Source of the DNA: Symbiodinium natans
Lineage: Eukaryota; Sar; Dinophyceae; Suessiales; Symbiodiniaceae
Assembly: GCA_905221605.1 (NCBI GenBank)
Contig: CAJNDS010002189.1
Coordinates: 64,001-128,000, forward strand
Direction: 5' to 3'
DNA length: 64,000 nt
The notes under the pieces are model-generated. The model was not told the origin of the DNA, did not search any database, and saw only the letters and a program-made list of their open reading frames with translations. Positions 22,464 to 34,600 of this stretch are shown here, piece after piece (position 1 is the first letter of the stretch; every line of letters starts with the position of its first letter). Position numbers and translations under genes: made by a program.

Positions 22464-24337
22464 ATGCAGTTCCTTGTGGTTCTTGGAGGATTTCGTGTCC
22501 GGGTAGCATGGCCGGCCCTAGCAGAGCAGAGGCTCTTGGGTGTTCGGAGCTTGTCGCGCGCTAGGGCTGTGAGAGGCCCCCTTCACATGTGGGAGGCGAA
22601 GCAATGGAAGCGCGCCGTGCTGGGAGTCCTGATCGTCTGGACTGTTCTGGACTCTTCGGTGGGCTTCGTTGCTGAGGTGTTCTTTAACACGCAGGGGCGC
22701 CTGGAACGGGGACCTGCCGAGTCGGAGCCCGCGGAATCCGGATGTTTCGTACCAGTCTACAGGGGACGGTCACTGGTGAGGCCCGCGCCCAGCGGAGGCA
22801 TGGAGCCCGTGCTGCTCCCTCTGTCCGCTGCAGAAGGAAAGGACACGGAGACCGCTTGGCTGGGCCGCGCCCGTTCCGGGCCGCTGCTTCACCTGCAGGA
22901 GCGGAGTCTGCAGAGCCTACAGAGCGGGTCGCAGTCAAAGCCAGGAAAGCGGCCGGGATTCTGGCTCCTGGACCTCTCCGCTTCAGCCGAGCCTCCGGAC
23001 CCCGCAGTCCTTGCAGAAGGTGGGCAATGGGGCAGACTCCGTTCCCGGACTGGGCCGTCGGTCATTGATGACTTGGCTGCTGACGACTACGCCGCATTGC
23101 TCGCCACTGCCGTGGGGCTGTCCGAGTGGCACCGCTCTGTGCGATTCTGCGCCACGTGTGGCGGCAGGACCGAGCACTAATTTCCAACCATGACTTGTTT
23201 CCCAAACCGTGATCTGCTTTCCTTTGAAACCCGCTAAGCCCAGTTCCTAGCGCTAGGCATCCTAGGCCCTAGGCCTAAGCGCCCTAAACCCGGACCTGGC
23301 CATCGCAGGACTGCCTCCTTCCGCTCCGGGTCGAATCGACGCTGCGAGGCCCCAGAGGTTAAGTTACACAGAGCGCCATTCCCATCGGGGGGTATCCGAA
23401 ATTCGGGGTACCTTATTGGGGTCCGTATTATAAGGGCCTCCTTACTATTTGGGGTCTACATTTGGGGCCCCTTATTTTCGCAAACCCCCATCAAACCCCC
23501 CAGAAGGACCCAAACCAAGCCCCGAACCCCAAACCCCCGCCCCTACCCAGAGACTCCAAAATCCCTTAATTAAGGAATATACCTTAAATCACGTTATGAT
23601 TTAGGGTTCCTATTATAATTTAAGGTATATTCCTTAATTAAGGAATGTACCTTAAATCATATTAGGGTTCCGATTATAATTTAAGGTATATTCCTTAATT
23701 GAGGGGTTTTGGAGTCTCTGGTCTCGAGGCATGCGGGGCACGCTTCCGGCCCCGCCTGGATCCTTCCGTGATCGTTTTGGTGACGCACGGGCTGCTAGAC
23801 GAATTTGCAGTCAACGGTTCTAAACCCTAAACCCTAAACCCTAAACCCTAAACCCTAAACCCTAAACCCTAAACCCTAAACCCTAAACCCTAAGCCCTAG
23901 AATCTTCTGAAGTGGAGATAGCTTCTGCCGTGAGGCGCCGATGCCTCTTGGGCCGGAAGGCTCAGTGGCCCGCCGGACGCTACTCGACCTTGGCCGGCTT
24001 CGTCGAGTTCGGGGAGACTCTGGAGGAGTGCGTTGTGCGTGAGGTGCGCGAGGAGGCTGGTGTGGCGGTGGACCCACAGACCATACGCTTCGTGGCCTCT
24101 CAGCCCTGGCTGTTCCCGCGTTCTCTCATGGTGGGCTTCCTTGCCGAGGCATCAGACCCCAGCATCAACCTCGACGCCGACGAGCTCGAAGATGTTCGGT
24201 GGTTTGACCGTGCGGTGGTGCAAGAAGTGATGGATGGCCAAACGCCCGACGGCACATCTCCTTCTCTGAATGTTCCTTCCAGAGCATCGCTTGCCAACAC
24301 GCTAATGCAGACGTGGCTGAGGGATGCAGAAGAGTGA
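22464..24337 (+). CDS. NADH pyrophosphatase-type Nudix hydrolase (NUDT12/NudC-like)
   Basis: Exons 22464-23167, 23309-23357, 23729-23784 and 23935-24337 give 403 residues ending in TGA. The family hydrolyses NAD(H) and NAD-capped RNA to NMN plus AMP. Supporting features: a zinc-ribbon half FCATCGG (~228-234), whose second half RRCEAPEACG comes from two small exons; FRPRLDPSVIVLV after it; a full Nudix box starting GFVEFGE and ending REVREEAGV (~291-313) with all metal-binding Glu; and SQPWLFPRSLM (~327-337), the diagnostic NADH-pyrophosphatase motif. The N-terminal ~200 residues are divergent, with a hydrophobic segment AVLGVLIVWTVLDSSVGF (~51-68) that could be a membrane anchor or part of a targeting leader. 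There is no C-terminal peroxisomal SKL-type signal (ends RDAEE). Donors are GA, GT (or GA) and GC. The upstream start codon is the first in the open frame; later ATGs are possible. Confidence 0.88.
23385..23495. mobile_element. MITE family D copy
   Basis: GGGGGTATCCGAAATTCGGG at the left and CCCTTATTTTCGCAAACCCC at the right. Lies in a Nudix intron ~50 bp before family A copy 3. Confidence 0.7.
23544..23721. mobile_element. MITE family A, copy 3 (duplicated core), abutting a splice acceptor
   Basis: Starts TACCCAGAGACTCC and ends GGAGTCTCTGG, with the inner TTAAGGAATATACC palindrome present twice, making 178 bp. It ends 7 bp before the third Nudix exon (23729), so the acceptor TCTCGAG lies directly against the element. 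Confidence 0.8.
23816..23900 (-). repeat. CCCTAAA array before the last Nudix exon
   Basis: About twelve heptamers ending ~35 bp before the exon at 23935. Confidence 0.95.
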
Positions 24338-24388
24338 CCAAAATGACTTTTGCTTTCCCTGTGTCAAGTTGTTCTTTGGGATGGTGTC

Positions 24389-26710
24389 ATGGGCTTCGAC
24401 TGCAGATGGCGCAAGCAAGAAGGACTAAAGCCAGTGTCGCGCGCTCAGGACGAAACCGGCGCAGCCAGATCCATCGAGGGCTGGGTCGTTATCGTGCGCA
24501 GCCTAGATGGGCCTGCGCGGTGATTCGGGTGATTTGAGCATTTGCAGGCAGGGACGCTGTGTTCAGGAGCCAGCCGCCAGTGTGGGGTAGGCAGCCCAGA
24601 CCCCTCCTGAAAAGTTCCTGGTGAGGTGTCGGGCGTTCACGAGGAAGCACAGGAGGTGCGGAACCGTGCGGAACAGTGCGGAGCCACCTTGCGACCCTCC
24701 ATCTCCCCAAGTTCGTAAGCCGAGTTGAAGGCTGAATCGAGCCCCAAACCGTAAAAAATCCTGCCGAGACAGACCCCTACACTGCCCACATTCACGAAGT
24801 GGAGAGTTGTTTACCAAGGGGCCTTTTTGAGCTTCTTTCTTCGGAGCCCCAAGGTAGGGACCACAACGCAGAACATAGGAGCCAAAGAATGCAACCTGGG
24901 AAGAAGCTCTGATCGAACTGCGAAGAGTGGGGAGCAGGACGACATCTTCGAGGCCTTCTCCGAGTATGGAGACATCAAGAACCTGCGGGGCCTCCCAGCT
25001 CGGCATAGATTTTGAGGGCCGGGGCTTAGGTCCAAGAATGCTTTCACGGTTTAGGGTTTAGGGTTTCGGGTACAGTGTATTCTGAAGCCTTGCAGAGAAT
25101 CTGGCGACCTCTCTGTTCCTGCGAGATCCCTTGAAGTTCCAGGATTTCAGGAGTTGGTGTCCGTTGGTGTCACGCACCGCGCCCTAAACGCTTGTCAATG
25201 CAGAGTTCAGTCGGCACCCGTCCGTATCCTAGCGCCTTCCAGCTTGACAGAACACCTCGGAAGGTTTCAAAGCCTGAGCTGAAGGCTCTGAAGCTCAAAC
25301 CCCATCTCCAGGCATCTGAATCTGGACCGTCGTACAGGCTTCGTGAAGGACCGCTTCTTGGTCCTAATGCTTTTGTCAAGCTCCGCACATTGCAAAGTTG
25401 CAGCCCCAAAGATCCCGAACCCCAAACATCCCCCGAAGCTCTCGCTGGTGCGAGGGCTACGCATTCATCGAGTACGAGAACAAGCAAGAGGCCACTTCGG
25501 AAACCTCTCAAGGTATACAGGATCTAGGCCCAGGTCGCTCAACTTGGGTTTTGGGTTGCGGGTTGCGGGTTTAGGGTTTAGGGTTGATGATCCCTTCTTG
25601 GGTACCAGGGCTGGGTATCATAAGAGGAAACCCCCAAAAAAGGGGACCGTGATTTAGAGACCCCCCAATCTAGCTTCTTGGGGTTTGTGTGAAACACTGA
25701 TGTGTAGTTGGCTGCGTTCTCAAGCGCCGTTTCCGTTTCGTGGGCTAAGCCAACCGTTTAGGGTTTCGGATTTAGGGTTTAGAGTTTAGGGTTTCGGGTT
25801 TAGGGTTTCCACAGCATGATCCCGCCTTACGGATCAGCGCTTAGTCTTGTTTGAATGTTCGCTGCTTGCGAGTTGGTCTCCAACTTTCAGTTGGTCTGGT
25901 TCTGGAGTCGATCTCTTTGCAGTGATCACACACGTTTTCCCTCTTGTGAACTTTCATATGGAGGTTAACGAAAATAAGGGGGCCCCTAACATCGACCCCC
26001 CAAATACTAGGATTCCCTTATAATAAGGACCACTCCGCCTGAAAGCTGGAGCAAAAGTGTGGGGGGAACAAGACAGAACGAGCGCACGACAGTGTCAAGA
26101 CCGAACAGAACTGTCTCAGCAGGCAACGACTCTTCAAGAACTGCTTCAGCCACAAGCGATCGAATAGATTAAACCCTGAACCCTAAACCCTAAACCCTAA
26201 ACCCTAAATTGGTTCATAAGTGCCATGAACCCTCCAAGTGCTCCAGGCAGATGCAGCAATCAAGGCCATGGATGGCAACACCCTTCTGGACGCCTTGGCT
26301 GTCGAAAGATAGAGTAGGGTTTAGGGTTTAGGGTTTAGGGTTCAGGGTTCAGGGTTAGGGTTTAGGGTTTAGGGTTTAGGGTTTAGGGTTTAGGGTTTAG
26401 GGTTTAGGGGGTTTCTGGTTTCTTCGGCAGGAGCACAAGTTGGACGTGAGCTGGGCGTTCTCCAAGCCTGGAGGCAAGTGTCGGCCTCGGAGGGGTCCTA
26501 AGCCTGCCTCTGCCTATCCCATCTACAGAGGAGCTTCAAGATGGTAAACGCTCGCGCGCGCCGCCTGGCCCAAATGCGGGGTGCAGCGTGCGTATCGCAG
26601 ACGAAGGAAAGCCAAGTCTTATGTCAACTTGCTGCAGGAAACCCGAAACCCCAATGGTCCCGCAGGTCCCTGTGGTGGCCCCAAAAGGGTCCCAAGGGGG
26701 TCCCAGGTAA
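24389..26710 (+). CDS. RBM8A: Exon-junction-complex RNA-binding protein Y14 (RBM8A)
   Basis: Exons 24389-24510, 24928-24984, 25312-25348, 25455-25490, 26247-26291, 26431-26473 and 26529-~26710 join in frame to about 173 residues, the usual Y14 length. The order matches Y14: RSIEGWVVIVRSL (RNP2), DDIFEAFSEYGDIKNL, HLNLDRRTGF, VKGYAFIEYENKQEA (RNP1), IKAMDGNTLLD, HKLDVSWAFSKPG, then a basic tail (GKRSRAPPGP). Y14 pairs with Mago in the exon-junction complex and marks spliced mRNA in the nucleus. Five of six donors are GC and one is GA; none is GT. The tail is the weakest part: the frame reaches TAA at 26708-26710, but CAG followed by GTAAGT at 26703-26711 looks like a good donor, so the gene may continue or end earlier. 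The start lies 51 bp after the Nudix gene stop, implying closely linked, probably trans-spliced, transcripts. Confidence 0.85.
25962..26036. mobile_element. MITE family D, partial
   Basis: GGAGGTTAACGAAAATAAGG and CCCCCAAATACTAGGATTCC are present; the right terminal arm is missing. In an RBM8A intron. Confidence 0.6.
26320..26412 (+). repeat. TTTAGGG array in RBM8A intron
   Basis: Fills most of the short intron between exons ending 26291 and starting 26431. Confidence 0.95.
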
Positions 26711-27440
26711 GTTGTTAAGGGAACTCTTGGGGGGAGGGGGGGGTCTTAGGGGCATCTGGGAGAGTCCAAAAGCGGCTCGCAGAAGCTCCTGGGGGGGGGG
26801 GGGGGGGGGGGGGGTGGAAGTAGGGGAGGCATCCAGTGTTTAGGGTTTAGGGTTTAGGGTTTAGGGTTTAGGGACAGCAGGAATGAGTCCAGATGGTGCT
26901 TTCCGCAGGCCAGGCTATTGTGCCCTTGTGTTTTGCGGTCTGGCTTCTTTTGTCAAGTAAAGATGTCTGGGAGCCCTTTTGGTTTTTGTTGGTTTCTGGT
27001 TTGCTCCTAGGTTGGGCCCCAACCCCAAACCCTAAACCCGAAGCCGGAAACCCTAAACCATAAACCTGAGCGCCAAATCCCTCAGTGGCCCTCCCAGGAA
27101 GAAGCGCCGATGAGGGGAGCAGTTGAGCGCACGAAGCCGTGTGGGAAGAGTTTTGGGGGGTGGATTTGCTCAGTAGCAGAGTAGGCAAACCTTGAACCTA
27201 TCTGTACATATATATATATATATCTATATACATATATATATATACTTATTTTATGTACACATATCCCACCACAATGGAAAGGTTAACCTTTTTTGACCCA
27301 GGGTATTCAGCTATGGCCCAGGGTACTCAGCAACAGCTGGGTTTCGGGAGCTGTTACAAGGCCCGTTTGGAAAGGTTTGTGCAGCGCTTTGAGGTTGATG
27401 GCAAATGTTCACAGTTTGGGTTTGGGCTTAGAGGGGTTCA

Positions 27441-27710
27441 ATGGGCAGGCTCTTACTTCAAGAAGGGGTATCTGTGGGACTGGCCCACATGCGCTTCAGC
27501 ACCCGGACAGACTTCTCACAAGTCTGGGATGGAATGATGGAATGCTTCGGCGACTGTTTCCTCGGACTGTTTGTGATCTTTATGACGTCGGTTGCGACAG
27601 AACTTTGCCTTGTGTTGTGCAGCGAAGTGTTCGAAACCTATGAACCGCAGATGCTTGCTGCGGCCTGCTCTGCAATGCAGCTGTTGGGCGGGCTTAGCAT
27701 ACTTTCTTGA
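27441..27710 (+). CDS. Doubtful open frame, hydrophobic
   Basis: An open frame of 89 codons contains MRFSTRTDFSQVWDGMMECF followed by a hydrophobic stretch (FLGLFVIFMTSVATELCLVL) and a stop at 27710. The amino-acid pattern is less repetitive than that of frames created by the surrounding repeats, so it could be an exon or a decayed gene fragment. No family was recognised and no neighbouring exon joins it convincingly. Confidence 0.2.
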   Translation: MGRLLLQEGVSVGLAHMRFSTRTDFSQVWDGMMECFGDCFLGLFVIFMTSVATELCLVLCSEVFETYEPQMLAAACSAMQLLGGLSILS

Positions 27711-28013
27711 GCCCAGACTTGGCTTGGTATGAAGAGTGCGGCGGAAGCTCACCCTCAGCCCTAAGCCCTAAGCCCTAAACCCTAAACCCCAAACCCTAAA
27801 CCCTAAACCCTAAGCCCTAAACCCTAAACCCTAGATCCGAAGATGCCGGCACGCCGCAGCTCTGCTTGTGACACGCGCGAATCCATCCCGTGAGGCACCC
27901 GAAAATCAGGCATTCTGCAGCTTATCTTCGAGTGGTCGCCCTCTAGAGGGTTTAGGGTTTAGGGTTTAGGGTTTGGGTTTAGGGGATTTGTGCCATTTGT
28001 TGTCCTGGTTCTT

Positions 28014-28112
28014 CGTAGGGGAATGAGGGAATAAGGGCCCGATGTATACCCGTTAAGGGATCATCCATGGCACCTCGTTCCCTCATTTCCTACCAAGAAC
28101 CAGCCAGTCAAT
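28014..28112. mobile_element. Hairpin element (CTTCGTAGGGGAATGAGGG arms)
   Basis: TTCTTCGTAGGGGAATGAGG at the left against CCTCATTTCCTACCAAGAA at the right. Confidence 0.55.
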
Positions 28113-28156
28113 CCTGTAGCCAACAAAGCGCCTTAGGGTGTAGAGAATTGGGGCGG

Positions 28157-28680
28157 TCAGGGTTTAGGGTTTAGGGTTTAGGGTTTAGGGTTTAGGGTTT
28201 AGGGTTTAGGGTTTAGGGTTTGGGGTTTAGGGTTTAGGGTTTGTTTCGTTCCTGAAAAGGTCAACGGAGAAGGGTGCGAGGCACCGAAACCCTGAACCCA
28301 AAGACCTCCAAGCCAAAAGGTGCCCGACTCCCGAATTCCGTACTGGGGTTTAGGGTTTAGGGTTTAGGGCTTAGGGCTGAGGGTTTAGGGTTTAAGGTTT
28401 AAGGGTATGTTGGGATCTATCCCTGATTCCGACGGAGACGTCGCCAAAGTCACCGGGCCTCCGCGGCTCTTTACTATTCGAAAGACTCAGAACCCAGGTA
28501 TCTCTCAACCCCTCACCCCCTCAGCCTAAACCCTAAACCCTAAACCCTAAACCCTAAACCCTAAACCCTAAACCCTAAACCCTAAACCCTAAACCCTAAA
28601 CCCTAAACCCTAAACCCTAAACCCTAAACCCTAAACCCCAAACCCTAAACCCCAAAACCATAACCCTCAACCCCAAACTC
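28157..28680. repeat. Telomeric arrays before first coiled-coil island
   Basis: TTTAGGG 28157-28245; CCCTAAA 28526-28680 leading to the exon island at ~28690; TTTAGGG again at 28806-28838 after it. Confidence 0.9.
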
Positions 28681-28689
28681 GTCAACGCT

Positions 28690-31600
28690 CAGCAGCAGCC
28701 ACTGCGTATCTCCGCCAGGCGGGACGCAGCGAGCTGGAGACGCAACTCCGACAGATGCTGAGCGAAGAGCGGGCCATATCCTCGGCCATTTGGGGTTGCC
28801 GACAATGGGGTTTAGGGTTTAGGGTTTAGGGTTTAAGGTACTTCTTTTGGGGATTTGGGTTTCGGGTTTAGGGTTTCGGGTTCCTAGAAACGAGGATTAG
28901 GCTAGTTGGGGTATATAAGGCGGGCACCCTCTTCGGGGGAAAGCAGGGTCGAGGGGTTTGAGAGCGCAAAGTAGGTGAACCCTTCATGTGCCCCAAATGA
29001 CGACCAAGCCCATTATCGGCACCCCCAAACGTAAGATACTTACTGATTGGGGTCATATAGGTGTCGAAGTAATTACTAATAGCGTTCCCTTATGGTCCCT
29101 TTTTTATTATAGTATCATACCCCCCAAAGCCCCATTCTAATTCATTGCGAATAGTATTCCCTTATGGTCCCTCTATAATTAAACCATAATCCCCCCAAAG
29201 CCTGAAAGCCCTATTCTGTGATTATTCAAGCCCCTATATTGTGCAGGTCAAGGCCTCGAGTTTAGGGTGGTTTAGGGTTTAGGGTTTCGGGTTTAGGGTT
29301 TAGGGTTTCGTGTTCAGAGGGAGGCTCTATTCTTCCGGGGGGTACCCTTGGCCTGAACACACGTTGCACCCTTGCGAGGCCTCGCGCTTCCAGGAGCCGC
29401 CGGGAGGGGGGGGGGTATTGGGGGAGGGGGGCGGGGTTGGTTGAGGCGGGGTTTCGGTGTTAGCGCACAGATTCTGACCCCAAATCCCTGAACCTTAAAC
29501 CCGAATTCTCGGAGGGGGGCATGTTGGGGCGGAAGCAGAAGCGTCTCCGCGGCCTCCCAGGACAAGGCCGCTTTGCAGGAGCACCTTGGCCGAGTGGAGG
29601 ACGTGGGGGCAGCTCCATAAAGTATGGTGGCTTCTTAGGAGCTGAGTGAGTACAATGTACACCTTTTTGGGATACCTTTCCTCCTCTATAGAGCTGAGAA
29701 AAGTGTACACATTTATTTGGGGGGCTTATGAACTCAGCATACTAAGGCTCTCTAAAGGCTTCGATCATGGTGTCGACCCTGTCATGCAAGGTGGCCTAAG
29801 ACAAGACAAGGGAGTCGCTGTAGACAAAAAGAGTCTATTCTTGAGCCGGAAGACCCCAGTATCCCTTAATTGGGGAGTATGTATTCGTAGAGATCCGAGT
29901 GTGAGAGCAACTTCTGCCTACGGTGACGACCACCATGACTCCCTATATACACCGTTTGAGGGATTATATAGGGCCCAACTTCCCCAATTCCCCACGAGAA
30001 ACCCACCAGAAGAACTGGCCGCCTGCTACCTGCCGTTTTGTGGAGTTCTACGCCTCGGCCTGTCGAGCTCAAGGGCTTGGTTGGCTTTCAGGGGTCTTTG
30101 GGAGCTTGGGTTGGGATGTTCCCCCTTATACTATCAGCCTCCTCAAGAAGGACTATAGCCATCCCCTATTATAATCCCCAATTAAGGACTGTTAGTTTAG
30201 CACCACCCCCTATGATAATCCCTCTTAAGGACTGTCCGTATAACGGGGAACATCCCAAAGTGTGGGTCCTGTCAGCCCTCTTCGCTAATCGTTGCAGGAC
30301 AGCCTGGCAACCGAGCGCAGCTTGCAGGCCCAGGGCTTAGCCCGACTCGCACTGCCAAGATCCCGCCCAGAGAGTCCCTAACATGGGGGGTTTGCGAAAC
30401 ATCGTTAGGACACTTAATATAGACCCCCGAACAGGAGGATCCCCTTATCATAAGGGCCGTAACAAGGTACTCCGAATATCGTACACCCCCCCAACACCCC
30501 CAAAATGTCTCTCAAGTAAAGCATTCGTCACTTGGAGTGTTCCTTCGTTGAGGGATAATAAACCCTAAGCCCTAAACCCTAAACCCTAAACCAAACCCTA
30601 AACCCTAAACCCTAAACCCTAAACCCTAAACCCTAAACCCTAAACCCTAAACCCTAAACCCTAAACCCTAAACCCTAAACCCTAAACCCTAAACCCTATA
30701 CCCTATACCCTATACCCTATACCCTATACCCTAAACCCTCAACCCTAAACCCTAAACCCTAAACCCTAAACGCATCTCAGAGGCCAAAAAGATGGAGGGC
30801 ATCAGCGCCCAGGTGGAGAAGGTCACAGAGCTTCTCTCTTCGGTTCTGGGGTGGCTTTACCTTGAGGATTAGGGTTTAGGGTTTAGGGTTTAGGGTTCAG
30901 GGTTCAGGGTTTAGGGTTTAGGGTTTAGGGTTTAGGGCCAGGGTTTAGGAGGATCATGGGACTTAGTAAGTAGGGGTATAAGTACCCTAATTGGGGTTAT
31001 AAGTATGTGTAAGTATAGCTGCCAACAATCATGACCCTACTTACTAAGCCTCTGATCCTTTAAGTAGGGCTTCGGGCTTAGGGCTTGGGGCTTGCCACGT
31101 GAAGCCTAGACGTGTGCCCTGAGACCACGATTTTTACATCCCGGGCTTGTCGAGAGGTCTCGAAGGACCTGGAGGCCGAAAAGGACATGCTGCAGGCATG
31201 ATGCGCGCCGTTCTTGTGTTCTAGTGCGCTCCAGCACTTCAGTCAGGAATACTCGTTCAACCCTAAACCCCAAACCCCAAACCCCGAACCCTAAACCCTA
31301 ATCCCTGAACCCTAAACCCTAAACCCTAAACCCTAAACCCCAAACCTTTCCCAACATGAGTTGGGCAGGATCAGCTCAGGGAGCTGCTCAATCGTCCGGC
31401 GCTCGATGGTGATGTTCTCTGTTGGGCCTCCCCAAGGCCCCCCTAAACCCCTAAACCCCTAACCCCTAACCCCTAAACCCCAAACCCTAAACCCTGAACC
31501 CTAAACCCTAAACCTCCAATTGGGCAGTTCTCTATATTGGGCTCCCTTTTCGGGTCCTTACTCTAAGGGCTGCCGCACCATATGTAGGACCGCAAAAGGG

Positions 31601-34600
31601 ACCCTAATTCACAGAACTTCAGAACTACCCTAGTGATGGTTTAGGGTTACCCAGACCCTCAGAGAAATCCGAAAGTAGATCCGTTTCGTATCAAATTGCC
31701 CAGGGTAGTACAGCCCTAAACCCTAAACCCTAATGGGGTGCGGAGGAGGGGGTGGTTGGAGCTAAACCCTACACCCTAAACCCAATCCCTAAACCCTACA
31801 AGCTTCATACAATGCGAGGACAGCAGAACCTCAGAAGCAGTCTGGTCGATGGCACGCGCGAGATCCGAGAGATCGAGGGTGATCAGACGAGGCGTTCTGA
31901 TGTCCCTAAACCCGAAACCCGAAACCCGAAACCCGAAACCCTAAACCCTAAACCCTAAACCCTAAACCCTAAACCCTCTGTCTCTGTCTCTCTCTCTCTC
32001 TCTGTTTTTGGATTGTTGCTTCGCCGGGTCCTGGGTACTGTGCTTATAGCTGGTGCTATTTGTAGATCTATCACTTGGGAGTGTTCCCCCTTCAGTCCTT
32101 AATCGGGATTAGAATAGGGGGCACTCGAATCCATATCCAGGACTGTTAGTATAAGGGGAACCTTTCCAAGCTAGCACCTTATTTAGGTGTTGCCTTCAAC
32201 CGTACATATCACTACCCGAGAGCCTTAGACCCTAAACCTAGAACCCCCCTTGGGAATTATGTTTGTCATTTTTGCTTGTATAAAACCCACGAGGGTATTA
32301 AAACTATGATTTTTATCAAGGTGCTAAGGGGAGTCTAGAAACCTAGAACCCTGCTTCCTGTATAACGCGCTACCCATGAGCCTTTCCAAGTAGGGGATCT
32401 GGCTTGACATGAGGTTTGCCTCAGACGTTCCGAGGATCCGTTGACGATCTTTTTTGGGTTGAGATTTTAGGGGAACGCGTGGGCTTTCACAGGTTTTGTG
32501 TCCCGAGGCCTACTTTTGTAGATCCACAGCTCTAAATCGTAGACTGCCCCAGGCCCTAAACAGATGATCAATCAGGGGAGGGTTTGCCTGGCTGGGCGGA
32601 ATGGCTCAAGCCTGCGCACAAAGAGCCGCAGTGGCAATAGAAAAGTTCTCTAAGCCCTGTTCCCTTTTTGGGGTGCCCCCAAAATCTGAGGCCCCGTATG
32701 TGAAAATGGGCACCCAGGAACAAAGCCCTTCTTTAGGCAACCCACGAGACCTCCAGCGGTTTAGGGTTTAGGGTTTAGGGTTTAGGGTTTAGGGTTTAGG
32801 GTTTAGGGTTTAGCGAAACCCTGTGGGTTTGGGCTCTTCGCGGCTGTTTCTGGGGGGGTCTCATGGCGCAGACCGGGGGTGCGCCAGCTCCGGAGCGCAT
32901 CGGCGGCGCTGACTTTGATGGCCTGGGCGGCGAAGAGAAGGTGCCCATCATCGTCACCAAGGCTCCCACCAAGCGAAGCTTGAGAGGTCGGCTAAGAGGC
33001 CTTTTGGGAGAGTTTCTTGCGGACGCCTTCAGGGGGGGATTTCCGACATCGGGGGGGGGGTACCTTATAAGCCCTAAACCCTAAACCCTAAACCCTAAAC
33101 CCTGAACTGTGCCTTATTGGGTCCTTGTTAGAAGGGAACCCTGCTCTTTGGGGGTCTACATTAGGGGCCCTCTATTTTCGTAAGTCCCCACAAAGCTCGC
33201 TACTGCAAAGCTGGACCTGCAAGTTGGGATGCTCTCCCTTATACTCACAGTCCCTAGTAGGGACTATAGTAAGGGGAACTAGAATCCCTATTAAGGCCTG
33301 TTTGTTTCAGGGGGGACATCCCAACCGGTAAGGAAGTACTGCCAAGCTCGTGCAGCATGTGTCAAACTTCGCCCTCACGCGCGCGGAGATGCTTCGAGTG
33401 ACACCGGTTTGCGGGCGAAGTTCAGGAAAGTTTTCCCTCAACCTTGAACCCTGAACCCTGAACCCTGAACCCTGAACCCTGAACCCTGGACCCTAAACCC
33501 CAAACCCTAAACCCCCAAACCCCAAACCCTAAACCCTGAGCTCTTCATGTCTTTGGTGAGCCTCGCACGTGGCGAACCTTAAGCCGACACGAGAGACTTT
33601 TCTGCCGAGGCTCACCGAGTTTTGTGGGGCGTCGGCTCGGCGGTACGTGGAGGCGCCTACTCTCAAGATGCCTACATCTACAGCACGCCGGCGACACACA
33701 TTTCACAGTTTTGGACTCACTCCTGGCATCTCGGATTTCAAATGCCGGCCTCCAGATGACTCCTGCTACATGAAAGGTTACATGCCGTGTTGAGGAACGC
33801 AGGCCTGTTCTGCAGGAACACGCACGCCGCTGCCCATGCGCAAAATCCTCCCCAAGAACGCACAACTGTTACTTGGTTGGGGGGCAGGGACCCAGGCACA
33901 GCCTTGGGGGACAGCCGTCGATCAAGTTTAACTTTCCCTAAACCCTAAACCCTAAACCCTCAACCCTAAACCCTAAACCCAGATGTCAACCCATCCCAGG
34001 CATGGCGGTCCTTACTGCAAGATCGCCGTGCTCCACCTGGTCTGCAGCGGACTGGCTGCCCTGGCTTGCGGCACCCTGGCGGTGGCGGTCTCGCTCGTGC
34101 CCCTAGTGCCTCTGGCTTTGTTCTTGAGAAGCCCTAAACCCTAAACCCTAAACCCTAAACCCTAAACCCTAAACCCTAAACCCTAAGCCCCAAACCCCAA
34201 ACCCTAAAGCCTAAACCCTCTCGACTCAAACCCCAGCAGACACTTGTGTCGAGCGCCCATAGTCCAAAGGGGCAAATGTCTACCTTGTACTCCCCAAAAA
34301 AAGCCTAAGCTGCAAGAGTTCGATGCCTCCTGTTAAAGTGAGGGGGAGGGGGGGTGTGGGGGGAACATTGGGGCGGTCAAGAATCCCGGGGGCCCCTGAG
34401 CTCAAGACCCCTTCGCCTTCTCTTATTCTGGTTAGCTAGTATTGGTATTCTCGCTCTTCTTTCTGTTCTGAGTATTGTGATTGTTGCGAGTCTTGTTTTT
34501 CTTTCATCATTCTTGTTACGATTCTTCTTGGCATTATTATTGTTGCTATTTTCATTCTTACTATTCTTATTGATACTATTCTTAGATTCTCATTCTGATG

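Larger units (their letters stand above)
26711..28689. other. Interval between RBM8A and the coiled-coil gene
   Basis: Holds a poly-G run of about 22 (~26791-26812), TTTAGGG arrays (26838-26873, 27950-27990, 28157-28245), an AT microsatellite (27206-27245), the doubtful frame at 27441-27710, and a hairpin at ~28014-28112. No recognisable promoter was found; dinoflagellate promoters lack a motif I could score. Confidence 0.4.
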
